A program made the position numbers and the translations under genes. A stretch of DNA of 29,348 nt from Marinibacterium sp039179965 (lineage in GTDB: Bacteria > Pseudomonadota > Alphaproteobacteria > Rhodobacterales > Rhodobacteraceae): the NCBI GenBank assembly GCA_039179965.1, contig JBCDEC010000019.1:1-29348 (forward strand). Direction: 5' to 3'. The notes under the pieces are model-generated. The model saw only the letters and a list, made by a program, of their open reading frames with translations, searched no databases and was not told where the DNA came from. Below, in pieces: positions 1 to 8,284 of the stretch (position 1 is its first letter; each line of letters starts with the position of its first letter).

Positions 1-136
1 CGCAGTTCGATCTGCATCTGATCGCGCAGCTTCTTGTCCAGGGCCGAGAGCGGTTCGTCCATCAAAAGAATACGCGGCTCAAACACGATGGCGCGTGCGA
101 CAGCCACGCGCTGGCGCTGTCCGCCCGACAACTGAT
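1..136 (-). pseudogene. Inverted internal segment of the ABC transporter ATPase gene
   Basis: Read on the minus strand this stretch encodes the core of an ABC ATPase: the signature LSGGQ (117-131), then ARAIVFEPRI, Walker B LLMDEP (51-68), then SALDKKLRDQMQIELR, which runs off the window at base 1. The plus-strand gene beginning at 138 carries the same DQMQIELR segment and continues with the switch-region sequence TTVYVTHDQ. The signature/Walker B block and the H-loop block of one protein therefore lie head to head on opposite strands. Neither strand encodes an intact ATPase. An assembly or amplification fold-back chimera is the simplest explanation; a true inversion is possible. Confidence 0.85.
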
Positions 137-160
137 CGATCAGATGCAGATCGAACTGCG
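1..160. repeat. 24-bp perfect inverted repeat bounding the inverted ATPase segment
   Basis: Bases 1-24 are the exact reverse complement of 137-160, separated by 112 bases. The inner junction sits in the 12-bp perfect palindrome CTGATCGATCAG (132-143). The outer arm reaches the first base of the window, so its true length cannot be seen. A short palindrome at the switch point is typical of template-switch or fold-back joins. Confidence 0.9.
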
Positions 161-689
161 TCACCTCCACGACCAGCTGGGCATGACCACGGTCTACGTC
201 ACCCACGACCAGCGCGAGGCGCTGACCATGTCGGACCGGATCGCCGTGGTCAATCACGGGCGGATCATGCAGCTGTCGACACCGCGCGATCTCTACGAGC
301 GTCCCGCCAACCGTTTTGTCGCGGATTTCATCGGCGAAAGCACCTTTCTGGATGTCACGCGGGCCAATGGTGGCGTCGCCTATCATGACACGGGATTGAA
401 AGTCGACGGACCCTTGCCGCAAGCCGAGGCCTTGCAACTGATGATCCGCCCCGAGCGGATTGTCCTGCTGGACGCGCCCAACGATGCGATGAACGTCTTT
501 TCGGCGACGGCCACCCACGTGGTCTATCAGGGCGACAGCTATCTGCTGCATGCGCGCCTGGCCGATGACACGCTGATCGCGTTGCGCGGACCGATGCGCG
601 GAACCGCAGACCTGCCGGCCCCCGGAGCGCCGGTCACCCTGGGTCTGGCGCCCGAGGACAGTGTTCTGATCGATGCGGGGGAGGCCTGA
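138..689 (+). CDS. ABC transporter ATP-binding protein, PotA-like, 3' part
   Basis: This is the C-terminal part of the ATPase of an importer resembling spermidine/putrescine or iron(III) systems. In frame from 138 it reads DQMQIELR, the switch region with H-loop TTVYVTHDQREALTMSDRI, and then a roughly 120-residue C-terminal TOBE-like regulatory region (VMIRPERI-type core LMIRPERIVLLD). The Walker A, signature and Walker B motifs are absent from this strand; the last two lie inverted at 1-136. The gene ends with TGA at 687-689, one base before the first permease, so the two are co-transcribed. The family assignment is secure from the VTHDQ and TOBE parts. The substrate is inferred only from the permease type. 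The intact gene presumably continues on another contig. Confidence 0.85.
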   Translation, partial: DQMQIELRHLHDQLGMTTVYVTHDQREALTMSDRIAVVNHGRIMQLSTPRDLYERPANRFVADFIGESTFLDVTRANGGVAYHDTGLKVDGPLPQAEALQLMIRPERIVLLDAPNDAMNVFSATATHVVYQGDSYLLHARLADDTLIALRGPMRGTADLPAPGAPVTLGLAPEDSVLIDAGEA

Positions 690-690
690 G

Positions 691-1623
691 ATGTCTGTCA
701 CCGGCATTGACCAGGAGACGCTGGCCAAGGGTGACGCCTCTGAGCCGCGCCGCAACGAGGCCGGTCTGCGCCGCGATGGCATAATGGAGCGCCTCGCGCT
801 CTTCGGGCTGGCCTCGCCGGCGCTTCTGCTGATCCTGGTGATCCTGGTGATTCCGGTCGGATGGCTCTTCTACGTCTCCTTTATCGGTATGGATGGCAGC
901 TTTTCGCTGGAGAACTACCAGCGCATGATTGAGCGCAAATCCTACCGCCGGATCTTTGCGACGACCTTCGAAGTCAGTCTGATGACCACGACGCTGTGCA
1001 TCCTGATTGGCTATCCTCTGGCCTATTTCCTGTCCCAGCTGCCCGACCGCTGGGCCAATCTGGGTCTGATCACGGTGCTGCTGCCGTTCTGGACGTCGCT
1101 TCTGGTGCGCACCTATGCATGGCTCGTTTTGTTGCAAAAGCAAGGACTTGTGAACACTTGGGGCATCAACCTGGGGCTTTGGGAAGAGCCGCTGAAGCTC
1201 GTTCACAACATGACCGGCACGCTGATCGGGATGGTTCACATCATGCTGCCTTTCCTGATCCTGCCCGTCTATGGCTCGATGAAGGCCATCGATAGGGATC
1301 TGATGAAAGCGGCGTCCAATCTCGGCGCGGCCCCGCGCCGTGCCTTTTGGGACGTGTTCTTTCCGCTCACCATGCCGGGGCTTTCGGCCGGGGCGCTGAT
1401 GGTCTTTATCCTCTGTCTGGGCTTTTTCGTGACACCGGCGGTGCTCGGCGGTGGCACTGTCATCCTGGTGTCCATGCAGATCGTGTCCAACATTGAGCTC
1501 TTCGTGAATTGGGGCGCGGCGAGCGCCCTGGGCGTGGTTCTTCTGGTGCTGACCATGGCCGTGCTCTGGATCGCCTCACGGTTTTTCAACCTCGATACAA
1601 TCGCCGGGGGGAACCAGAAATGA
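691..1623 (+). CDS. ABC transporter permease, PotB-like
   Basis: Integral membrane subunit of the importer, 310 residues, in the cytoplasmic membrane. The ATG at 691 is preferred over one at 673 because GGGGGAGG (676-683) lies at the right distance before it and it follows the ATPase stop by one base. After a hydrophilic N-terminus, hydrophobic segments begin near residue 36 (LASPALLLILVILVIPVGW), and an EAA-type ATPase-docking loop (KAASNLGAAPRRAFWDVFFP) lies near residue 205, as in PotB/PotH permeases. The last codons overlap the next permease (ATGA). No periplasmic binding protein gene of this system is in the window. Substrate is probably a polyamine or related cation, unproven. Confidence 0.9.
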   Translation: MSVTGIDQETLAKGDASEPRRNEAGLRRDGIMERLALFGLASPALLLILVILVIPVGWLFYVSFIGMDGSFSLENYQRMIERKSYRRIFATTFEVSLMTTTLCILIGYPLAYFLSQLPDRWANLGLITVLLPFWTSLLVRTYAWLVLLQKQGLVNTWGINLGLWEEPLKLVHNMTGTLIGMVHIMLPFLILPVYGSMKAIDRDLMKAASNLGAAPRRAFWDVFFPLTMPGLSAGALMVFILCLGFFVTPAVLGGGTVILVSMQIVSNIELFVNWGAASALGVVLLVLTMAVLWIASRFFNLDTIAGGNQK

Positions 1624-2444
1624 GCTGGTTCTCCCGCCCGGCGACCGAGACCCAGATCACCCATGGTCAGCGGCTTTGGCTCTATATCCTGTCCGTGATC
1701 ATCATGGTGCTGCTGGTGGCGCCGACGCTGATCGTGATTCCGATGTCTTTCTCGGAAAGCCAGTATCTTGAGTTTCCGCCCGAGAACTGGTCCACCCGTT
1801 GGTATCAGTTCTACTTCAATTCGCCGGAGTGGATGCGGGCCACGTGGACCTCGGTCAAGGTGGCGTGTCTGACTATGCTGGTGGCCACGCCGGTCGGTGT
1901 TCTGGCGGCCTATGGTCTGCATGCCTCCAGCGTGTCCTATGTGCGGGCGGCCTTTGTCCTGATGCTGACGCCGATGATGGTGCCGGTGGTGCTGGTCGCG
2001 ATTGGCGTCTTTTACGCCTATGTGCAGCTGAAGCTTCTTTACACCATCGCCGGGCTGGTCTTTGCCCATACAGTGCTGGCTTTGCCGCTGGTTGTGATCG
2101 TCACCGGCGCGGCCTTGAAGAGCTATGACATGAGCCAGGAAAACGCGGCACGTTCGCTGGGCGCGCCACGCTGGAAGGCTTTTCTGACAGTGACCCTGTC
2201 GCAGATCAAATTTGGCGTGGTTACAAGCGCTTTGCTGTCGTTCCTCACGTCCTTTGACGAAGTGGTTGTGGCAATGTTTATCTCCGGGGGCGACAATCCC
2301 ACGCTGACCCGCAACATGTTCAACGCGCTCAGAGATCAGATCGATCCGACGATTGCCTCTATCTCGACGATCCTGATTTTGCTGACGACGTTCCTGATGG
2401 TGCTGGTTCAGACCTTTGGGCAGGATCGCCGCAAGGACACCTGA
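1620..2444 (+). CDS. ABC transporter permease, PotC-like
   Basis: Second membrane subunit of the same importer, 274 residues. The start ATG at 1620 overlaps the stop of the previous gene in an ATGA junction and gives MSWFSRPATETQ; longer in-frame starts would lie inside the previous gene. A long first membrane segment (LWLYILSVIIMVLLVAPTLI) precedes a periplasmic stretch, and the EAA loop (ENAARSLGAPRWKAFLTV) lies near residue 173. Length and order fit PotC/PotI. The 197 bases between this gene and the convergent 2642-3886 gene hold only a weak short hairpin (about 2454-2468). Confidence 0.9.
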   Translation: MSWFSRPATETQITHGQRLWLYILSVIIMVLLVAPTLIVIPMSFSESQYLEFPPENWSTRWYQFYFNSPEWMRATWTSVKVACLTMLVATPVGVLAAYGLHASSVSYVRAAFVLMLTPMMVPVVLVAIGVFYAYVQLKLLYTIAGLVFAHTVLALPLVVIVTGAALKSYDMSQENAARSLGAPRWKAFLTVTLSQIKFGVVTSALLSFLTSFDEVVVAMFISGGDNPTLTRNMFNALRDQIDPTIASISTILILLTTFLMVLVQTFGQDRRKDT

Positions 2445-2641
2445 GGCCGATCATCGCGGGACACGCGATGTCGGGTCGGCGCTCCGACGCGTTGTGACGG
2501 CGATTGTCAGCGCGGCATCGACCGGGCGTTTGCGTGCCTCTTGCGTCTTGTGAGTCATGACAGAAGCGCCGGATCATACGGGCGGCCTGTTGATCGCGCC
2601 GCAGACAGCAAGCCGGACCTCACATCGACTGGTCAACCGAC

Positions 2642-3886
2642 CTAGAAGCGGTCCGGTCTGTACAGGCCCAGGTCCAAATTCGTCTTCTGGCCCGCGATCA
2701 TCTCGCTCACCAGCCGGCCAATCTTGGGACCGATCGTCAGCCCGATATGCTGGCCGCCGTACGCATGGACGACATTGGGGGCCGCACGGGCTTCGCCGAT
2801 GGCGGGCAGGCTGTCAGGCGTGGTGGGGCGACGGCCCATCCAGGAGGTCGCCTGCGCAAAGGCGAGATCGGGGTAGACCCGCTTGACCGCGCGGGCAATG
2901 AGCTGCGGCGGCTCCGGGATTTCGGGCCCGTCCAGACCCGCGAACTCCACCACGCCTGCTGCGCGCAAGGCGCCGGCCATGGGGGTCAGCACCATCTTTG
3001 CATCGGTGACCATATAGGGATGGGGGGCGGTAAAGCTCGGGTGCTCCATCGCCACGTGATAACCGCGCTCGGCCTCAAGCCGCATCCGCATGCCCAAAGA
3101 TTGGGCAAACCGCCGGGACCAGGCGCCGGCGGACAGCACGATTTTCGACGCCGCCAGCACGGTTCCGCCCTCCAAAGTCACCGAAGGCGATGGTCCGGGC
3201 GTGATATCGACCACGCGCGCCTGCTGAAACGCCCCGCCGGCCTGACGATAGTGATCAAACAAGGCGCGGACGTAATGGCCCGGCGAGGTGAGCCAGGCGA
3301 ATTGTCCGTAGCGGGTGCCGAACTGATAGGCCGGACCCAGATGCGGGTCGCGCGCCTCAAGCGCGTCGCGGGTGAGAGGCTCGGGCTCCAAATCGAAACG
3401 CGCGCGAATTTCGGCGCCAAGATGATCAGACTGGTAGGCGGCCTCGTTGGGATAGAGGCTGACATAGTCGCCGTGGTTCATGAAAGCCTCGGCTCCGGTC
3501 TGTTCGGCCAGGGCCAGGTGCTGCTCGGTCGCATCAAACGTCATGGCGCTCAGGCCTTCGGAGATCTCGCGTATCCGTTCGGGCCGGGCGTTGCGCAGAA
3601 ACGGGATCAACCAGGGCATGAGGCGCGGCAGGTAGCGCCAGCGCAGATACAGCGGCGCATCCGGGTCAAACAGCATCGCCGGGGCCTTGCGCACCAGCTT
3701 GGGGTCGGCCACAGGCAGGACAGAGGCGCGCGCAATCAGGCCGGCATTGCCGAACGAGGTCTGACCGGGATCTCCCGGCAGGATGGGGTCGACCAGGACC
3801 GGTGCACAGCCTGCGCGGCGCAGCCATTCGGCAGCGGAGACGCCGGTGATACCTGCGCCCACGATCACAATGGGTTTCTCTGACAT
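2642..3886 (-). CDS. FAD-dependent D-amino-acid dehydrogenase-like oxidoreductase (DadA family)
   Basis: A 414-residue flavoprotein of the DAO/DadA family. The N-terminus carries the dinucleotide-binding fold (VIVGAGITGVSAAEWL), followed by the DadA-typical SFGNAGLIA segment. Near the C-terminus are the substrate/FAD-site elements GRRPTTPDSLPAIG and AYGGQHIGLTIGPKIG. Family members oxidise D-amino acids or related secondary amines and pass electrons to the respiratory chain. It is divergent from the GMC flavoprotein gene across a 214-bp spacer and convergent with a PotABC-like importer. Together they may import and oxidise an amine compound, which is inference from proximity. The ribosome binding site before the ATG is weak. 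Glycine- or sarcosine-oxidase-like activity is an alternative. Confidence 0.85.
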   Translation of the reverse strand: MSEKPIVIVGAGITGVSAAEWLRRAGCAPVLVDPILPGDPGQTSFGNAGLIARASVLPVADPKLVRKAPAMLFDPDAPLYLRWRYLPRLMPWLIPFLRNARPERIREISEGLSAMTFDATEQHLALAEQTGAEAFMNHGDYVSLYPNEAAYQSDHLGAEIRARFDLEPEPLTRDALEARDPHLGPAYQFGTRYGQFAWLTSPGHYVRALFDHYRQAGGAFQQARVVDITPGPSPSVTLEGGTVLAASKIVLSAGAWSRRFAQSLGMRMRLEAERGYHVAMEHPSFTAPHPYMVTDAKMVLTPMAGALRAAGVVEFAGLDGPEIPEPPQLIARAVKRVYPDLAFAQATSWMGRRPTTPDSLPAIGEARAAPNVVHAYGGQHIGLTIGPKIGRLVSEMIAGQKTNLDLGLYRPDRF

Positions 3887-3955
3887 GCCGCCTGCTTTCT
3901 GGTGCCCGACCCGGCGACGATAAACACCTTTTCAAGAAAGCTGCAGGTAGATTCT

Positions 3956-3985
3956 TTGCGCCGACGCGGGTTGCGCCGACACAGG
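3956..3985. repeat. Two tandem 15-bp units in the divergent spacer
   Basis: TTGCGCCGACGCGGG (3956-3970) is followed directly by TTGCGCCGACACAGG (3971-3985), 13 of 15 bases identical. The core GCCGACGCGGG and the 15-bp period match the tandem array at the other end of the GMC gene (5703-5777). The array sits in the 214-bp region between the two divergent flavoprotein genes where their promoters should lie; I cannot say whether it is an operator. Confidence 0.55.
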
Positions 3986-4100
3986 CAATTGGTCGGGGCA
4001 AGATTTTGAAATGGATATCCCCGGCCTGCACATCGAAGGCTAGGGTCCGCGTGCTAAATCCCAGGCGTGAAAGCCGTGTAACTGCAGGAGATAACGCCGA

Positions 4101-5717
4101 TTGGCGGACTATGACTTTATCATCGTGGGCGCTGGCTCAGCGGGCTGCGTATTGGCCAACCGGTTGAGCGCCTGCGGGCGCTACAAGGTGCTGCTACTGG
4201 AGGCGGGCGGGCATGACCTGAGCCTGTGGATCTGGATGCCCATCGGGTATGGCAAGACGTTCTACCGCAAATCCGTCAACTGGATGTATGAGACCGAGCC
4301 TGTGGCCGCGCTGAATGGCCGGCCCTCGTATTGGCCGCGCGGCAAGGTGATGGGCGGGTCGAGCTCGATCAATGCGATGGTCTACATCCGCGGCCAGCGC
4401 GAGGATTTCGACGGTTGGCGCGATCAGGGCAATCCCGGCTGGGGCTGGGATGATGTGCTGCCCTATTTCCGCAAGGCCGAAACCAACGATCGCGGCGCAG
4501 ACGCGTATCGCGGGGACACGGGCCCTTTGCATATCTCGACGCTGGACCGCGACCTGCATCCGCTCTGCGACCGGTTTCTGGAAGCAGGCAAAGAGCTGCA
4601 ATATCCGCTCAATCCGGATTTCAACGGGGCGAGCCAGGAGGGCGTCGGCACCTATCAGAACACCGCGCACAAGGGGCTTCGCATGTCCACTGCGCGGGCT
4701 TATGTGCGCCCGGCGCGCGGACGCAGCAATCTGCGGATAGAAAAGCGGGCCATGGCGACTCGGCTGACCTTTGACGGCGGGCGGGCTTCGGGCGTGGAAT
4801 ACCACCAGAAGGGCCGGAGCCACACGGCCCGCGCACGCGGCGAGGTGATCCTGGCGGCGGGGGCCGTAAACTCGCCACAGCTGTTGCAGGTGTCCGGGGT
4901 GGGACCGGGGGCGCTGTTGCAGCGGATGGGGATTGAGACCCGCAAGGCGCTCGCAGGCGTGGGCCAGCACCTGCAGGATCATCTGGGGATCGACTACCTG
5001 TACCGGTCCAAGGTGGCGACGCTGAACCAGCAGTTGCACCCCTGGTATGGCAAGCTCTGGCACGGGCTGCGCTATGTGCTCACGCGGCGCGGTCCGCTGA
5101 GCCTTGGGGTCAATCAGGCCGGCGGTTTCGTGCGCTCGCGCCCGGGTCTGGCGCGGCCCAACATTCAGCTTTTCTTTTCGCCGGTCAGCTACACCAAGGC
5201 GCCGCCGGACAAGCGGCCCCTGATGAACCCCGATCCCTTTCCCGGCTTTCTGATCGGTGCGCAACCGACCCGGCCCACCAGCCGGGGACATCTGCAGATC
5301 CGGTCACCCGATCCGTTCGAGCCGGTCGAGATCCACCCGAATTACCTGGCCACCGACCATGACGTGCAGGACATGTTGGATGCCGCCCGCCTGTCGCGCC
5401 GCCTCGCGCTGGCGCCGGCCATGGCCAAGGTGATCGAAGCAGAGCTTACGCCGGGCCCCGAAGTCGACACCGATGAGGAGGTGATCGCCGATTGCCGGGC
5501 GCGGGCCACAACGGTGTTTCATCCCGTCGGCACCTGCCGGATGGGGCCGGACCCGACCCGGGATGTGGTCGACGCGCGGCTGCGTGTGCACGGGGTTTCG
5601 GGTCTGCGTGTCGCTGATGCCTCAGTGTTTCCGACGCTCACGTCGGGCAATACCAATGCACCGGCGATTATGGTTGGCGAAAAGGCAGCCGATCTTATTC
5701 TGGCTGACGCTGGGTAG
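4101..5717 (+). CDS. GMC family oxidoreductase, choline dehydrogenase-like
   Basis: A 538-residue FAD-dependent alcohol dehydrogenase. The FAD-binding fold is at residues 7-15 (IVGAGSAG) with the ribose-binding Glu in LLLEAGG. The GMC signature WPRGKVMGGSSSINAMVYIRG follows, with a second signature (GAVNSPQLLQVSGVGP) in the middle. The C-terminus has the catalytic His474 (TVFHPVGTCRMG) and Asn519 (SGNTNAP), matching the His/Asn pair of choline oxidase relatives. The start is TTG with AGGAG ten bases upstream (4086-4090); no ATG gives the complete FAD motif. The substrate is some alcohol; choline is only one option because a betaine aldehyde dehydrogenase is not next to it. The stop codon lies inside the first unit of a 15-bp tandem repeat. 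Confidence 0.92.
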   Translation: MADYDFIIVGAGSAGCVLANRLSACGRYKVLLLEAGGHDLSLWIWMPIGYGKTFYRKSVNWMYETEPVAALNGRPSYWPRGKVMGGSSSINAMVYIRGQREDFDGWRDQGNPGWGWDDVLPYFRKAETNDRGADAYRGDTGPLHISTLDRDLHPLCDRFLEAGKELQYPLNPDFNGASQEGVGTYQNTAHKGLRMSTARAYVRPARGRSNLRIEKRAMATRLTFDGGRASGVEYHQKGRSHTARARGEVILAAGAVNSPQLLQVSGVGPGALLQRMGIETRKALAGVGQHLQDHLGIDYLYRSKVATLNQQLHPWYGKLWHGLRYVLTRRGPLSLGVNQAGGFVRSRPGLARPNIQLFFSPVSYTKAPPDKRPLMNPDPFPGFLIGAQPTRPTSRGHLQIRSPDPFEPVEIHPNYLATDHDVQDMLDAARLSRRLALAPAMAKVIEAELTPGPEVDTDEEVIADCRARATTVFHPVGTCRMGPDPTRDVVDARLRVHGVSGLRVADASVFPTLTSGNTNAPAIMVGEKAADLILADAG

Positions 5718-5777
5718 GCCGACACGGGCTAGGCCGACGCGGGCTAGGCTGACGCTGGGTAGGCCGACGCGGGCGAT
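5703..5777 (+). repeat. Five tandem 15-bp units that multiply the GMC stop codon
   Basis: Units start at 5703, 5718, 5733, 5748 and 5763. The first encodes the last residues and stop of the GMC protein (A-D-A-G-TAG). Units 2-4 repeat the same five codons in frame (ADTG or ADAG then TAG), and the fifth ends in GAT rather than TAG. The consensus is GCCGACGCGGGCTAG with a few changes per copy. It is a minisatellite whose period is a whole number of codons. Confidence 0.9.
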
Positions 5778-6100
5778 GTTTGACTGGCGTGACCTGTTGG
5801 CGTGCGACCGGCGCAGGTGACCGATCTGGGTCTGACTTTGCATCCGCTTTGCCTCTGGCAGTGCACACGCCGGGCCGCGCTGCGCAGGATCGTTGCATCT
5901 TGGCCGTCTTTTTTGTCCGGGCCTTGCGCGCGACTAGGCAGGTTTCCAGCGATCTGCTAGCTTTTTTTGAGGCCTCTGGCGGCAGACAACCGGCGCCAGA
6001 GACAGAGACGACCGGGGTGGCCCCGCGCCAGCCCTGTCACCGCAATGAGACGCGCCGGATTGAAATCTGATGCCGGGCGGCACAACCGAGGCTCGGTCGC
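5778..6100. other. Gene-free region before the adenylate cyclase gene
   Basis: No convincing gene. It contains an 8-bp perfect inverted repeat (CTCTGGCG at 5974-5981 and CGCCAGAG at 5994-6001, 12-base loop) preceded by a run of seven T at 5962-5968. The T run is on the wrong side for a plus-strand terminator. The promoter of the cyclase unit should be here, but I cannot point to a clear -35/-10 pair. Confidence 0.4.
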
Positions 6101-8284
6101 ATGCGCAGCGAAGACAGTGAGGAGCGCACATCCGAACCGGCCGGCGCCAGGGTCGAGTCCGACCGCGCGGGGTTTTCGGTACCATTGCGCCCGGCGATCC
6201 TGATTGTTGTCACCATCATCACGCTGCCGGTGCTGCTGTCGATTATCCAGATCAATTATCGCACAACAGAGCGGGTTGTGCATGAACATGCCGTCATGAT
6301 AGTGGAACGCTTCCGGGCCGAGACGACCGGGGCGATCATCTCGGAGTTTGACGAACTGGACGCGCAGGTGGCCACCGCTGCCGAAGTCGGGCGGCAAGAG
6401 GCCGGTTTTTTCGCAGACAACCGCTCGCTGGGCTATTTCTTTCGGATCCTTCAGAACAGCCAGACCGCGTTAAACGCCTATATCGGCCTGGAGGCCGATG
6501 GCGCTTTCCGGCAGGCCCGGCGATTGCACAACCTCAACCTGCCGGTCTTTGACACGCTGCCGCCGCCGGGATCGCATTTCGCCTACCGGCTGGTCGAGCC
6601 GGATCAAGGCCCGCCGGTGCTGGACCAGTACGTGTTCCTGGATGCAGATCAGCAAATTCTGGGGCAGGCGGCTGGCCTGAGCACATATGACCCGCGTCAA
6701 AGGCCCTGGTATGAACAGGCGGCGCGCGACGGCGGGTTGATCACAACGGATCCCGAAGTCTTCTGGGCCTTTGGACTGGTGGGCTTTACCGTCGCGGAAC
6801 CGATCATCATCGAAGACGAACTCTTTGGTGTCATCGCGATCGACGTGACACTCGACAGTTTTTCGCAATATCTCAGCCGCAACCTGCTGAGCCGCAACAG
6901 CCTGACCTTCCTGCTTGATGCGCGCGGCAATGTATTGGCCGCGTCCGATCGCCTGATCACGTATGGCAGCGACAATGACGCGGTGCGGCTGTCCCATATC
7001 ACTGACATCGGCAATGCGCTGGTGGCCAACGCCTATCTTGAACGTCCCGGAAATGGCAGCGACGATGTCTATGCCGTCAGGTACGACGGTCAGGAGTACA
7101 TCGTCGGGATCTCTGATTTTTCCAGCGCTTCGGGCAAGCCCTGGCGGATGATGGTGCTAACGCCATTGTCCGATTTCTCGGGGGAACTGACCCGCAACAA
7201 CCGGCTGATGGCGACTGTTGGGATGATCGCCGTGGGAGTTCAGCTGATCATTATCTATGTGGTCGCGGCCCGGGTGGCGGCGCCGCTGGCCAAGCTGTCC
7301 CGTCAGGTCGAACGGATCCGCAAACTAGAGCCGGCCGATACCTCAAAGCCGATCCGCTCGCGGGTGCGCGAGATTGCATCGCTCTCGCGCGCTGTGGAAA
7401 CGCTCGACACGGCGGTACAGACCTTTGCGCAATTTGTGCCCGTCGGACTGGTGCGCCAGTTGCTGGGCTCCGAGCAAAAGCTCGACATCGGCGGGCAAAG
7501 CAAGTTTCTGACCATCTTCTTTTCGGACATGGAGGGCTTTTCCGCTCTGGCAGAGCGTATCGCGTCGCGCGATCTGCTGCAGCGCGTGTCGATCATGCTG
7601 GAGGTGGTCACCCGGTCGGTCCATGTGGAACGGGGCACGATTGACAAGTTCATGGGCGACGGGGTCATGGCCTTTTGGGGCGCGCCGGCGCCGTTGGACG
7701 ATCATGCCTGGCACGCCTGTGTGGCGGCGCTGTGCGTGCAGCGCGACATGGAGGCCCACAACAAGGTATGGCGCGCCGAGGATGCGCCTGAAATGCGCTT
7801 GCGCATCGGCATTCACTCGGACGCGGTTCTGGTCGGCAATGTCGGGTCACATGAACGCATGAGCTACACGGTGCTGGGCGACGGTGTGAACATCGCGGCC
7901 CGTCTGGAGGCGCTGAACAAGGAATACGGCACCTTTGTCTCGATCAGCCACGACACGTTTCAGGAGGCCGGGGACCGGCTGTGTGTGCGTCCCATAGATG
8001 ACGTGACCGTGAAAGGCCGGCGCGCCCATATCACGGTCTACGAACTGTTCGGGGTCTATGGGGCGGGCAAGGATCTTGAACCGAGCGAGGATCAGATTGC
8101 GCTGGCCCGGTCCACCCGCGCGGCCTTCGATGCGCTGATGGCCGGAAATCGCAAGGAGGCGATGACACGGTATCAGAAAGTTTTGCAGACCCAGCCGGAC
8201 GATCCGGTGGCGCGGGTGCATCTCGCGCGGCTGACTCAGGACGCACCCTTGCAGATCGCGGAGGTCAGCGATGAGCGCCGATAG
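6101..8284 (+). CDS. Membrane-bound class III adenylate cyclase with Cache sensor and HAMP
   Basis: A 727-residue receptor that should convert ATP to cAMP. A first membrane helix (about residues 30-50) and a second (about 368-392) enclose a roughly 310-residue periplasmic domain of the double-Cache type (note PRQRPWYEQA and FTVAEPIIIEDELFGVIAIDV), which usually binds small ligands such as amino acids or carboxylates. A HAMP-like linker follows, then the cyclase domain from about 465. Metal ligands are Asp476 (FFSDMEGFS) and Asp520 (KFMGDGVMAFWG). Lys516 and Thr590 (SYTVLGDG) are the purine-selecting pair of the IIIb subgroup, and Asn597 and Arg601 (GVNIAARLE) are the transition-state residues, so it looks active. 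A TPR-like tail spans about 670-715. The gene overlaps the methyltransferase gene by 14 bases. Start choice is uncertain: no strong ribosome binding site. Confidence 0.93.
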   Translation: MRSEDSEERTSEPAGARVESDRAGFSVPLRPAILIVVTIITLPVLLSIIQINYRTTERVVHEHAVMIVERFRAETTGAIISEFDELDAQVATAAEVGRQEAGFFADNRSLGYFFRILQNSQTALNAYIGLEADGAFRQARRLHNLNLPVFDTLPPPGSHFAYRLVEPDQGPPVLDQYVFLDADQQILGQAAGLSTYDPRQRPWYEQAARDGGLITTDPEVFWAFGLVGFTVAEPIIIEDELFGVIAIDVTLDSFSQYLSRNLLSRNSLTFLLDARGNVLAASDRLITYGSDNDAVRLSHITDIGNALVANAYLERPGNGSDDVYAVRYDGQEYIVGISDFSSASGKPWRMMVLTPLSDFSGELTRNNRLMATVGMIAVGVQLIIIYVVAARVAAPLAKLSRQVERIRKLEPADTSKPIRSRVREIASLSRAVETLDTAVQTFAQFVPVGLVRQLLGSEQKLDIGGQSKFLTIFFSDMEGFSALAERIASRDLLQRVSIMLEVVTRSVHVERGTIDKFMGDGVMAFWGAPAPLDDHAWHACVAALCVQRDMEAHNKVWRAEDAPEMRLRIGIHSDAVLVGNVGSHERMSYTVLGDGVNIAARLEALNKEYGTFVSISHDTFQEAGDRLCVRPIDDVTVKGRRAHITVYELFGVYGAGKDLEPSEDQIALARSTRAAFDALMAGNRKEAMTRYQKVLQTQPDDPVARVHLARLTQDAPLQIAEVSDERR

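Noticed and set aside
5974..6001. 8-bp inverted repeat as a terminator for the GMC gene
   Set aside because: The T run precedes the stem on the plus strand, and on the minus strand the stem is followed by A residues, so neither orientation fits an intrinsic terminator.
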